64,000 nucleotides of DNA from Aphanomyces cochlioides (lineage: Eukaryota; Oomycota; Saprolegniomycetes; Saprolegniales; Verrucalvaceae): assembly GCA_019828595.1 (NCBI GenBank), contig JAHQRK010000001.1:868001-932000 (forward strand). Direction: 5' to 3'. The first letter of the stretch is position 1. Every line of letters begins with the position of its first letter. The position numbers were made by a program, and so were the translations under genes. Below the pieces are notes generated by a model that was not told the origin of the DNA, made no database searches, and saw nothing but the letters and a program-made list of their open reading frames with translations. Of this stretch, positions 53,412 through 63,265 are shown piece by piece.

Positions 53412-56325
53412 ATGACCAAAGAAGCTGTGCAAGTCAAGGTGCCGTCGCAGGATCCAAAGAAGAAGCAAAACGACGAGCCAGTCCATGCTTCTCAGAAGGG
53501 TGCCAATGATGACAAGGAGCCTGAAGAAATGTCGGAAGAAGACAAGCAATTGAAGGAAGATTTGGAATTGAGTGTCACGCGCATTTGCGATCCCAATGAA
53601 CAATTGGGTGTTAAGACCATTGCACTTGAAACGATGCGACAACTCATTCGAACTGCCACTTCTAGTATGACATCCGTGCCAAAACCCCTCAAGTTTCTCC
53701 GCCCCCACTACGAATCGCTCAAAACTGCGTTCACCACACTCGACAAGTCGAAACAACCCGAACTTGCTGATATTCTTGCTGTGCTTGCTATGACCATGGC
53801 CCCTGAAGGATCTCGCGAAAGCCTCCACTATAAACTGAAAGGAAATTCGACAGAACTTGGTCTCTGGGGCCACGAATTCGTTCGATCGTTGGCAGGTGAA
53901 GTTGGCGAGGTATGATTGATACAAGTCATCATCGTTTTTAAATGTCATTTTTTACTAGGAATACACTGCACGTGTGACAAGCACTGTCAACGCCAAAGTT
54001 GACGATCTTTTGGCGATTGTCGACGCGATTGTGCCATTCCACATGCAACACAACGCTGAACCAGAAGCCATCGACATTTTGATCGAAGTGCAACAGCTCG
54101 ACAAACTTCTCGCATCGTCTGAAATCGATGACAAGAACTATCAGCGCGTCTGTTTGTATTTGCTTGCATGCGCAGACTATATGAGCGACCCTGACGATCT
54201 TCAAACCCTCCTCAACACCGCATATGCGATCTACCTTCGAGTTGAGCAATACCCCGACGCTCTTCGTGTGGCATTGCGTTTAGACAGCGAAACTTTGGTA
54301 GCTGATGTCTTCTCCAAGTGCAAGAACAGTGCAACCCGAAAGCAATTGGGCTACCTCTTGGGTCGCCAACGGTTTTGCTTTGAAGATGAACATCCAGACT
54401 CTGTCAATGACCAGGTAGTGCATCCATGAGTTCTCTTCAATTTATGGCATTGCATAGATCAGCAACACAGAACTAAGCGACAAATTTCTTTCGCTGGCTC
54501 GTGATTTGGATGTCCTTGAGCCTAAGACTCCTGAAGATATTTACAAGTCGCACTTGTCTGAAACTGGTAGCATCGCCCGTGGCCGCGACGGTGGTGTCAC
54601 TACAGACTCGGCTCGAGCCAATTTAGCGTCGACCTTTGTCAATGCCTTCGTGAATGCTGGTTATGGCACGGACAAACTGATGACCGTTGAGGGCAATGGC
54701 TGGTTGTACAAGAACAAGGAGCATGGCATGACGAGTGCTGCTGCATCTCTTGGCTTGCTCATGCTTTGGAACGTCGAAGAAGGCATCACCCAGATTGATA
54801 AATTCTTGTACTCTGGCGATCCACACATTAAAGCTGGTGCGATTTTGGGTGTTGGTATCGTCAGTGCCGGTATCCGCAACGAATGCGACCCAGCTTTGGC
54901 TTTGCTGTCGGAACACGTTGACTCTGGCAATTGTTCTATCCGTTGCGCGTCGGTTCTTGGTCTTGGTATTGCTTACGCAGGTTCTTCGCGTGAAGACGTA
55001 AGCGAACTTCTCATTCCGGTTGTTTCCCACGCCGATGAGAATGCCGACATTCAAGAAGTGAGCTACGCGGCGCTTGCCCTTGGTATGGTTGAAGTCGGAA
55101 CATGTGATGAAGAGGCCGGCAGCGTCTTGATGCAACGGCTTATGGAAAGCACGGATGCTGAGCTAGATTCCTCTTGCGCACGATTTTTGTGCTTGGGTTT
55201 GGGTCTTCTCTATCTCGGGTATGTCGATAGCTTGCTCAATTGACTGCTTAAACTGCTTGTAGACGACAAGAACGCGTCGATGCCATGTTGGAAGCAGCCA
55301 AGACGATTCAACACCGCATTTCCAAATACTTGGCTATCACATTGGAGACATGCGCATATGCTGGCACTGGCAACGTGCTCAAAGTCCAACAACTTCTCCG
55401 CGTTTGCGCCACACACTATGTGGACGATCCAAAGGAAGGCGCATATCAGATGGCAGCTGTTCTTGGCATTGCTCTTGTCACGATGGGCGAGTCTGTCGGA
55501 AGCGAAATGGCTGTGCGCACGTTTGATCACTTGCTCCAATACGGTGAAGTGAATGTCCGCCGCGCTGTCCCACTCGCTTTGGCCTTGCAAAGCATTTCAA
55601 ATCCAGAATACTCGCTCATCGATACACTTTCTCGATTGACCCATGACGCTGATGCTGGTGTTGCCCAAAGCGCCATCTTGGCTCTTGGTTTGGTTTCTGC
55701 GGGTACAAACAATTCCCGTGTCGCTGGTTTGTTGCGCCAATTGTCTGAATTCTACAGCCGCGAAGCCAACCATTTGTTTGTCGTGCGCATCGCGCAAGGA
55801 TTTTTGCACATGGGCAAGGTACGATGTTCCTTCTCGTTGTCGCTGCTGACTAAAATGTATCATTAGGGTCTCTTGACGCTGCATCCATTTCACTCGGACC
55901 GATTGATTTTGTCCCGAGTTGCTCTCAGTGGTCTTTTGGCTGTCCTTCATGCTGCTCTTGACATGGAAAAGACGTTGTTTGACAATTCGCATTACTTCCT
56001 CTATTGCATTGTGACTGCGATTCAACCTCGCATGTTGATCACAATTGATGAAGAAGGCAACCCTCTCCCTGTCTCGGTGCGAGTCGGCCAAGCGGTATGA
56101 CCTAGAGTATGAAACTCTGAACTTGACGCTTGTCTGTAGGTCGAAGTGGTTGGCCAGGCTGGTCGACCTAAATCCATTACGGGCTTCCAAACGCACAACA
56201 CACCCGTTTTGCTCAACGTGAAGGACCGCGCAGAATTAGCCACGGACGAATACTTGGCCCACACGAACGTCTTAGAAGGCATTGTGATCTTACGCAAGAA
56301 CCCTGACTTCCAGCCCGATGCCTAA
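53412..56325 (+). CDS. PSMD2: 26S proteasome regulatory subunit RPN1 (PSMD2)
   Basis: A six-exon gene starting at ATG 53412 ([19 protein letters not shown]). Introns are about 40-50 bp, the first at 53909-53959. The product of about 880 residues carries the N-terminal RPN1 text ([50 protein letters not shown]) and the proteasome/cyclosome repeats: [56 protein letters not shown] and [18 protein letters not shown] units. The C-terminal [12 protein letters not shown] is typical. RPN1 is the base scaffold that binds ubiquitin-like shuttle proteins. Convergent with the pseudophosphatase gene, 27 bp between stops. Confidence 0.95.
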
Positions 56326-56352
56326 CTCGATAAACTCATGTTGTCAAAATTT

Positions 56353-58153
56353 TTATCTCCATTTGGCCGATGGGATGCGACGTGGCGGCGGTGGTTTCGC
56401 ATCGGGCAACGCTTTCTTGGCCTCTCCATTGTTGGACGCAAAAGCAATAGGAGCTTTGGGCACAGGGGGGCGTTGGGGCTGCTTGGGCACTGGTTTCTTC
56501 TTGAAGGTGACGCTTGTAGCGATGCGAGTAGTCACAGCAGGCGGTGCAGTCTTTGGGCGAGTGGTTGCAACGATGGTCGCGCGTTTCGTCGTCATGGGGA
56601 GGCGTGTATCCTGGACAGCACGTATGTCGATGGCATCAATTGGTTTGACTGAAGGCCGGCGCTGGACGACACTCGGGCGGGATTTGTCTTCAAACGTCGG
56701 CATGGCATATCGCCCTTGAGCTGCCTTGATCGTCTTGGCATTGCGGGAGGACTTTGTGTGCTGGAGGTATCGAGGATGAGCTGGATGACTGTGTTTGGCT
56801 TCGACTGCGTTCGTGTCTGGTCCAGTGGGCGAGTGCTGTTGGTTTTGTGACAACTGGGATCGGTCGGAGGGGGGAGGATTTGGTTTCTCCATGACTTGAG
56901 GGGCAAAGGACTCCGGAGTTGTTTTCTTGATATGCTGGCTTGGAAACGACGACCGATGGGTCAAAGGCGGCGGGGGTCGAGCAGCCGTTGACAATGCCAT
57001 GAACTTGTCAAAGTCAGCGTCGTGGCTCTGGCCTGGATCTGACATGGACATATCCCAGCTGTCGTCTTCCTTCAAGCGCTCTTGCCCGTCGTCTTCGTCA
57101 TCGTTCACTTCGTTGTCTTCGTCGTCTGATAGAGTCAAATCCACTACTCCTTTCGCAGACGGTGGATCTTCCTTGAGAGTTCTCGTGACTGGATAATGTG
57201 GCTGCTCCGTGTCAACCCAACCATTTCCCTACATTTACCATGTTATCAGCACTCTTCCATTGACGCGTACAGCCGAGAGGGAGCTGTAGGAAGCGCTGGG
57301 TGGACGCTCAAGCTTTGTAAAGTCGTAGTACGGATGTAGTTTCCGCTGGAAGAGCGATATATCAGAGTTCGACAACGGCGGCATACCATGTGAGGACACA
57401 TATCAATCCAGAGGAGACGTTTCTTCTTGGGGAGCTTGCGGGGCGTTGGTTTTGATGGAAGAGCGAGGCCATGCGTGATGTTGAGGAACGTATTGACGAG
57501 GACTAGCTCATCTGTCTTGAGATCTACAGCGGCGCTAAGAACGGCCGAGAGGACGAGAGCTAGTACCAACAAATGCAGGATCCCATTCGTTGCGCTTCTT
57601 CTCGGGCGTGTGAAACTTCTTGAGCAGTTGAGTGTCCAGCATGGCGAGTTGATCGAGGTAAGCAGGATGGGGATTGATGTCTGGTCGCTTCATTTTGACA
57701 TATTCGTACGCTTTGTCGAGGCTCCTACAACCGCTGGATGAGCGACGACGCGGGTTAGATGGTGAGACCAGTAGTATTTCATCATGAGGTAAGCCATCAT
57801 GACGCATGGACTGCGCGAGAGTCCATCGAGTGAATGCACGAGTAGACTGAGACTTGCTTGCATGGCATGGTCAATGAACGCCATGAGTTCGTTAAAGTCT
57901 TGGTTCCGCATGTCAAACAAAATGCTCTCGGGTTGTTCCGCCATATCGCACGCCATGTAGCTAGCACAGACGACATGAAGCATTGTGTGTCGATGGAGTT
58001 GGTGTACCGAATCCCGTCTGGCTCAAACACATTCGGGACTTCTCGCGGCACACAATTCACGATGAATTCAATGCCATTCAAGCTGAGGAACTCTGCATCT
58101 TGCGCAGCGTCCACGTCTCCCATAAAGAGACCATTGTTGATCTTGGTCGACAT
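56353..58153 (-). CDS. Dual-specificity phosphatase-like protein with Ser in place of the catalytic Cys
   Basis: A gene of about six exons from ATG 58153 (MSTKINNGLFMGDVDAAQD) to the stop at 56353. A 49-bp intron (about 57962-58010) restores DGIRY/MACDMAEQPESILFD, the dual-specificity phosphatase pattern with a candidate general-acid Asp. The active-site loop is HSLDGLSRS at residues 91-99, where active enzymes have HCxxGxxRS; residue 92 is TCA (Ser) not TGC or TGT. The helix MMAYLMMKYYWSLDKAYEYV is as in active enzymes. After the domain come ITHGLALPSKPTPRKLPKKK and a long disordered tail with an acidic stretch (VDLTLSDDEDNEVNDDEDD) and a Pro/Lys-rich end. It is probably a pseudophosphatase, like STYX. 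Partners are unknown. Confidence 0.78.
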
Positions 58154-58276
58154 GAAATGCGGCGCTGCTGCATGCACGGAGGCCAAGTGGCGTTTCAAGA
58201 TCTCCAGCCTGCCAATCCATGCGTCTCATGCTCTATTTCAGTCGACCGCCTGAGCTAAAAATAAACATTCACGCTC

Positions 58277-59008
58277 TCACTTGGCCATTGCTTTCTTATG
58301 CCACTGGATAGATTCGACGTACTCCCAGTAGATTGGCCTTGTCGTGAGCTCTGTACGTTCCTCTGGTCTCGGTGCTTCTCGTGCAATTCGCGACGTGTGC
58401 GAGTCTTGCAGATGGGAAACCAGCTGGCTTGGCAAATTGATTGAACTAAGAATTGAGTTCAGGAGCTCGGCGAAGGTTCAAGAGTTACTCTACAGTATTG
58501 TCTGTTGTCGGCCTTCTGGTCCCGATAGCGTCAAGTATGAACACGAAAGAACAGGCGAGGGAGGCAACGACTCGGGCACTTGAACCGGCCTCACGATGCA
58601 AAGCAACGACAATTTCTTCCTCCAGTAGAAAAAGTACCTCAAGCTCCGGAACTACTTAAAAAATCTAAAAATATACCAAAAATAGACAAAAATTACAGGA
58701 ATTATTGAGAATTTTAGGAAGATTCGGTAAAAATATACAAAACAGGCTCAAAATTGGAGTAAGGAATGGAAAGATTTGACGGCGAAGTTGGTGGAGAGAA
58801 GCATGATAGATCGATGATGGGAGGTTTTGGCAGTGTCGATCGTGCCTTGGCGTGGTAGATCCAAGCTGAATGGATGCGTCCCACTACTACTTCCTCCGTC
58901 TGCCACGTAGCTCCGGTCATGTACCATCTGAGGTCAACCATCTGCAAGAGGCAAATGTTGCTTGAACCGTACTTGTTCGCCAGAACGTAGAGATGCCACG
59001 GGTATCAT
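58277..59008 (-). CDS. Hypothetical multi-exon protein
   Basis: From ATG 59008 (MIPVASLRSGEQ), a 31-bp intron leads to a frame with MVDLRWYMTGATWQTEEVVV. Two more blocks follow: LEEEIVVALHREAGSSARVV (about 58475-58640) and a final exon ending TRPIYWEYVESIQWHKKAMA with its stop at 58277. The blocks are on the same strand and read like protein, but the introns between them are not fixed, so the total length is uncertain (roughly 150-180 residues). No family is recognised. The start codon lies only 14 bp from the start of the divergent FYVE gene, so one of the two starts may be wrong. Confidence 0.45.
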
Positions 59009-59022
59009 TCTAGCCTTTCAAA

Positions 59023-60306
59023 ATGGCGACTACATCGGTAGCTCCATGTATGGAAGCATGTAGGCCATGGGAGTATGCCTCGGCCTGCCGGACGTGCAGT
59101 CGACCGTTCGGACTGTTCAACCCTCGCCACCACTGCCGCCTCTGTGGCGTTTCAGTCTGCGGAGCGCATTCCAAGAACAAAACCGTTCTCCCTCACAAGA
59201 GCACTCAAAAGGAACCACAGCGCGTGTGCGATACTTGCCACAAGAACGTCTCAGAGTCATTGACTCGCAAACGAGGAACGCGTCGAATAGCATCGCAACG
59301 CCTTGCATCGTTATCGAGCCATCAATTTCCATGGGAGAAGCTTCGCCAAGGACAAAGCTTTTCGCAACGCAGCACAGGCACGTCCTTGACTCTGTCAACG
59401 TTCAAACGAGGCCATGAGAAATGCCTCGACTCCAACACATCCACGGCGTATATGTCCTCGATTGCAATGACCACACTCGATTCCCCATCTGAAAAGTCGA
59501 CGCAAGGCTCTCTTTACGAATCTCCGTCGCCTCGTTCTTCCGACATCGACGCGGCGCCATCCAGCTACAGTCTTGTGTCGGATATTGCAAAGCATGCGAA
59601 CGGCGGATCGTCACCTCTTTGGCGGCTGTCAGTCATCGACGACGATGTGACCAAGCTGTCTATGATTTCTGACGAAGCTCCGACTTCTATTGATGATGAC
59701 GACGAAGAAGACGATGAAGGAACTGCGGCGTCGGATCAAGAACTTGATGACATCGAGGAGTCTCTCAATCTATCTGTCCTCTCTGCCGTGCCAAAGCTAT
59801 CCGAGTACGACGTGGATGAAATCCGAGCTGTATCAATGCGTAGTCCGGCCGCTATCAGCGCGAGCCGACGGAAAGAAAAGCTCGCACTCGCCCTTGGAGG
59901 CATCGACCACCTTGCCAAAGTGAAGCAAGGCTTGGAGGAAGAAATCCAAGAGCTGGAAATCCAACTATCCATCCAAAGAAAGACCGAGAGGAGACTCAAA
60001 CGCCGTCGAAAGCGATCTGAGCGCCACCGAAAGGGTGCATTTGCTCTAATGGAAGCGAAGGAATACTTTGCAGCCCAATTCGAATTCAAACAATCCCTTC
60101 GCCACGACGACGGCTGTGCCGTGACGTGGCTGGCCCTTGCGGAATGCCTTCTCGAGTGCCACTGGCCTCGTGAAGCCGCACTTGCAGCTTCATTCAGTCT
60201 CGAAGTGGCGTTCTCGAAAGCGGCCGTTGCCTTCCTCGGGAAGGTTCATTTGAGCCAAGGAAACATTGAAGAAGCCATTGACTGCTTTCAACAAGCTCTC
60301 AGCTGA
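59023..60306 (+). CDS. FYVE zinc-finger protein with coiled coil and TPR-like tail
   Basis: A single-exon gene of 427 codons (MATTSVAPCMEACRPWEY). The FYVE domain covers about residues 20-78: CRTCSRPFGLFNPRHHCRLC with the basic RHHCR patch, GVSVCGAHSKNKTVLP, and VCDTCHK. The spacing of Cys pairs is that of FYVE, which binds phosphatidylinositol 3-phosphate on endosomes; the leading W of the classical WxxD motif is replaced by WEYAS. A Ser-rich and acidic middle is followed by a coiled coil (LEEEIQELEIQLSIQRKTER) and TPR-like helices (AKEYFAAQFEFKQSLRHDDG, GNIEEAIDCFQQALS). FYVE proteins with varied tails are numerous in oomycetes. The role is presumably in endosomal trafficking. Confidence 0.85.
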   Translation: MATTSVAPCMEACRPWEYASACRTCSRPFGLFNPRHHCRLCGVSVCGAHSKNKTVLPHKSTQKEPQRVCDTCHKNVSESLTRKRGTRRIASQRLASLSSHQFPWEKLRQGQSFSQRSTGTSLTLSTFKRGHEKCLDSNTSTAYMSSIAMTTLDSPSEKSTQGSLYESPSPRSSDIDAAPSSYSLVSDIAKHANGGSSPLWRLSVIDDDVTKLSMISDEAPTSIDDDDEEDDEGTAASDQELDDIEESLNLSVLSAVPKLSEYDVDEIRAVSMRSPAAISASRRKEKLALALGGIDHLAKVKQGLEEEIQELEIQLSIQRKTERRLKRRRKRSERHRKGAFALMEAKEYFAAQFEFKQSLRHDDGCAVTWLALAECLLECHWPREAALAASFSLEVAFSKAAVAFLGKVHLSQGNIEEAIDCFQQALS

Positions 60307-61026
60307 GAGAAGATCAAACGCCTCCATGGCCAATTCCATTGCCCTCCATCCCAGTTTATAAGCCACGTTTGCCTCAGGAGCCGACGAATGAAGGCTAGCT
60401 CCATCAACCCACGCCAATTATCCATCCCCTGGACCAAAGCACTCTTACCAACGGTGAGAAGCGGCTCGCAACGACGAGGTGCTGCCGCGCACCGTACATT
60501 CCACGAGATCAGCTAGTAGACAGGCCAGATCCCACGCAGTATTTAAGCTCAACAACGTGCTGTCTGCCCTGATTACGGTGTTGCTGTGTTCATGTATTGC
60601 ACTCTCTGTCGTTGTCGTCAGCGATGGGGTCCACTGAAGCAACGAGACCAAGGGCTCAGGTGTAATGTTCAGGATTATTGTAGCCACACCTGAGGTAATG
60701 TAGTCCTAGCAACTGCTTCAGCTGCCCTCCCGATGCACCGACGAAACAACACAATGAAGCAATGCTCGTCACAGAGTTACTCAGAGAACGCGGCGTGGAA
60801 TGCCATAACGCATGTGACAGTGAAGGACAGGGGACTAATCTCGAGAACTCACGCAAAACCTTTTGAAGAGCGAGCAAAACTGAATGTCATCCATTTGCAC
60901 CAAGCCCTCCGAGCCAAGATTAAAAGATCTCTACTCATCATCCACGAGGTCTCATGGAGAAATGACGATGGGGAGTTCGTCGTCCTTGGCCGTCTCAAGA
61001 ATGTTCGATGACCCACATCAAGCGTC
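60307..61026. other. Intergenic region without a convincing gene
   Basis: About 720 bp between the FYVE gene and the LYR gene. Short ORFs occur on both strands (for example minus 60445-60687 and plus 60733-61011), but none shows splice-supported extension or a recognisable domain. Some frames look slightly protein-like, so a decayed gene cannot be excluded. No repeat was noticed. Confidence 0.3.
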
Positions 61027-61042
61027 CGGATAATATTATCCG
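61027..61042. promoter_or_regulatory. 16-bp CCGGATAAT palindrome upstream of the LYR gene
   Basis: CGGATAATATTATCCG is a perfect 16-bp palindrome, 37 bp before the ATG at 61079. It belongs to the same family as the CCGGAT elements at other starts in the window. Confidence 0.5.
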
Positions 61043-61078
61043 TACACCCAACACAGCAATTGTGCCATTCAAGTCGCG

Positions 61079-61535
61079 ATGGAGAAGACCGTCCGGACGG
61101 CATACAAGAAGCTCATCAAGCTGGCCAAGAGCCTTCCCGCAGAGCAGAGACCAGACACACTCGACAAGATTCGGCATGAATTTCGATCGAATGCTGGTAT
61201 TTCCACTCCAGCTGAGTCAGTAGCACCGTGTTTGAGCCAAGGCTAATCATTGAACAGGTTGGATCAACTCGTGATGAAAGCCCAGTCCAAGATTAGTTAC
61301 CTCAAGATCGTCTCGCCTAAGCGAACACCTCGTATGTTGATCCATTCTACATGATAGTTCATGGTATTTGCTAGAATCCAGCCCACAACGCTTCGTGTAC
61401 AAGGACGGACAGCGTCTAGACAGTCATGGCATGGACTCTGAAAGCAACGCCAAGTACAAGACGACAGACTTCGACGCCATGATGAAGCGTCATGTCAAAT
61501 TGATCCGACGACAACATTTCATGGACAGAAAGTAA
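61079..61535 (+). CDS. LYR-motif mitochondrial protein
   Basis: A three-exon gene from ATG 61079 (MEKTVRTAYKKLIKLAKSL) to the stop at 61535. The N-terminal AYKKLIKLAKSLP occupies the place of the LYRxLLRxA helix of the Complex1_LYR family, followed by the family's conserved second helix with IRHEFRSNAGISTPAE and LVMKAQSKISYLKIV. An F/R corresponding to the family's conserved Phe is present in HEFRSN. LYR proteins are small mitochondrial factors that bind acyl carrier protein and help assemble respiratory complexes or deliver Fe-S clusters. The C-terminal 50 residues (GMDSESNAKYKTTDFDAMMK) are an extension. Which member it is cannot be told. It is convergent with the PH-SNARE gene, 9 bp between stop codons. 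Confidence 0.7.
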
Positions 61536-61544
61536 AGCTCTGGA

Positions 61545-62739
61545 TTAACTCGCTTCGCTTTTCAATACCTCCGAGACAACTTTGACTTCTTTCTTCAGTT
61601 GATCGTCCAGGATTGCAACTTTGTGGTCGATTCGATCCACTTGTTCGGCAGTCCGATCGGTGATGACGCTGATTGTCTCGGCAGTTTTGCCCAGATTTGC
61701 CAGGATCTTTGATAACTCGTCCAATTGATCCTCTTCTTGCTTTTGGGGGAGTCCAGCAGGCTGCAACTTGACGGGAGATGTCTATGGTACGCTCTGAGTA
61801 TGGCGCCGTTACCAGTGCAATTTACCTTTGGAGTGCGGCTCACGCCGCTCGGCTGCTTGATGCCACCCTTTCCATGACCACCTTTGCCTTTCTTTTTCTT
61901 CTTCTTGGGTGAAAACAAATGCGTCAACTTGTACAAAATCGGATGCTTCAACTCTTTTCCTACTTCCTTGGCATGCTCCAACTGCCCCGATGCAACGTCG
62001 AGTGTTCCTTCTGCTTCATTCAACACCTCTAGTCGGTCGCTTCAGTCAATGATGCATCCGTGGAGTCTACCTTCTTGGTATTCCATTTCACCAACAGTCG
62101 CTTTTCCAATTCGGTCAGCTTCTTTTGCATCTTTGATAGCTTGCTCTAGCAGTTCTTTACTCGTTTTCTTAGCATTTTTCATTTGTGCTTCCATAGATAG
62201 CATCAGTCCTGATGCTTCTTTGTGTCCTATTTCCGCGTTAGGATCCCTTCCCGTGTTTGTCCTCGAACCGGTGATCTCTTCTATCCGTTGATTGATCGTT
62301 TTCTGTGGCGACGAGCTCTTTCCCAATGCATTGTGCGCGACATTGAGCCATTTCGTCTGATCGATTTGCGTTTCGACGAAGACGCTGAATTCCTTGTATC
62401 CTTTGCCGGGGCAATGGCCGACGAATTTGAATCCAAACGGTTTGACGTGGGAGCCTTCGTCGCTTAAGTCTTGTTTCTCGCATTCCGTCAATACAAATGA
62501 TCCTTTCGGCTCGCCTTTGCTTTGGTAAATTTCTTTACTGTCATAATATGAAACGTGCAACGTCTCGCCGTCCAGCACCATGTACCGCCTCTTCCATGAC
62601 TTCAATAGGTGACCTTCGAGTTGTATGAGATATTGATATATGTATCAGCACAGAAATGATGCACGAAGTCAATCGTACCTCGCTTCGTCACGTATCCTTC
62701 GCATGAAGTTTGATGGATCTTGGACAGATCCATTTGCAT
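61545..62739 (-). CDS. PH-domain protein with two SNARE-like motifs (candidate Qbc-SNARE)
   Basis: A four-exon gene from ATG 62739 (MQMDLSKIHQTSCEGYVTK) to the stop at 61545. The first splice gives GYVTKRGHLLKSWKRRYMVL, the start of a clear PH domain (about residues 13-120, with KGSFVLTECEKQ and the final W in TKWLNVAHNAL). Helical segment 1 (about 150-215) has IGKATVGEMEYQEEVLNEAE and the continuing LDVASGQLEHA, spaced like a Qb-SNARE with a zero-layer Gln. A Lys-rich linker (SPKKKKKKGKGGHGKGG) leads to segment 2, LDELSKILANLGKTAETISV and ITDRTAEQVDRIDHKV, spaced like the SNAP-25 C-terminal Qc motif but with no Gln at the expected zero layer. No membrane anchor is seen; the PH domain may provide membrane binding. 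SNARE assignment is by pattern only. Confidence 0.68.
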
Positions 62740-63265
62740 CTTGAACGCGAAATGGTTGAGTGATCCTCTTTTGAATGTGGTGCTATTTTTAGGATTGTAT
62801 CCGGATCCGGATATGGACGAGAAGATCCCAACAAAGTGAAAAAAGCGCGCGAGATATCTTGCCAACCTATGAACCCTTCGTATGACAAATTGAATGGGAT
62901 GAACTGAGAGCAGCCTGCGGTGGAGATAAATAAGCAAAACTTGAGTCTAGGTGAATGTGCGTGCGGCAGCAATTGCTGCTCCGATGTGCCATCGTTTTGT
63001 CTGGATCATGAGTTGAAGCATCAACAAGGTGACAGCTTCAGATGAGGAAATTTCCCAAAGAAATCAAACGTTACGGGGATACCAAGGAAAAATAAAGGGT
63101 AATACACAGTTTATTGCTTCCAAAAGCTTCCTCATAACGAAAACGGAGGGAGTTTACCTGGCAATTGGTCCTTTGGCGCGAGTGTCGTAGGTTCACTGGG
63201 CTTTCGAGTAGAGCTGGGATTGAGGTCATTTCGCAATTTGGTCCTTCAGTGATAAAGCGGGGACG
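62740..63265. promoter_or_regulatory. Intergenic region with tandem CCGGAT element
   Basis: A 526-bp gap between divergent genes. GTATCCGGATCCGGATATGG at 62797-62816 contains two overlapping CCGGAT units and lies 58-77 bp before the PH-SNARE start codon. The rest contains no ORF of note. It presumably holds the promoter of the HSF-type gene as well. Confidence 0.4.

Noticed and set aside
60445..60687. 80-codon minus-strand ORF after the FYVE gene
   Set aside because: No splice partners, no motif and no conserved pattern; best treated as chance.
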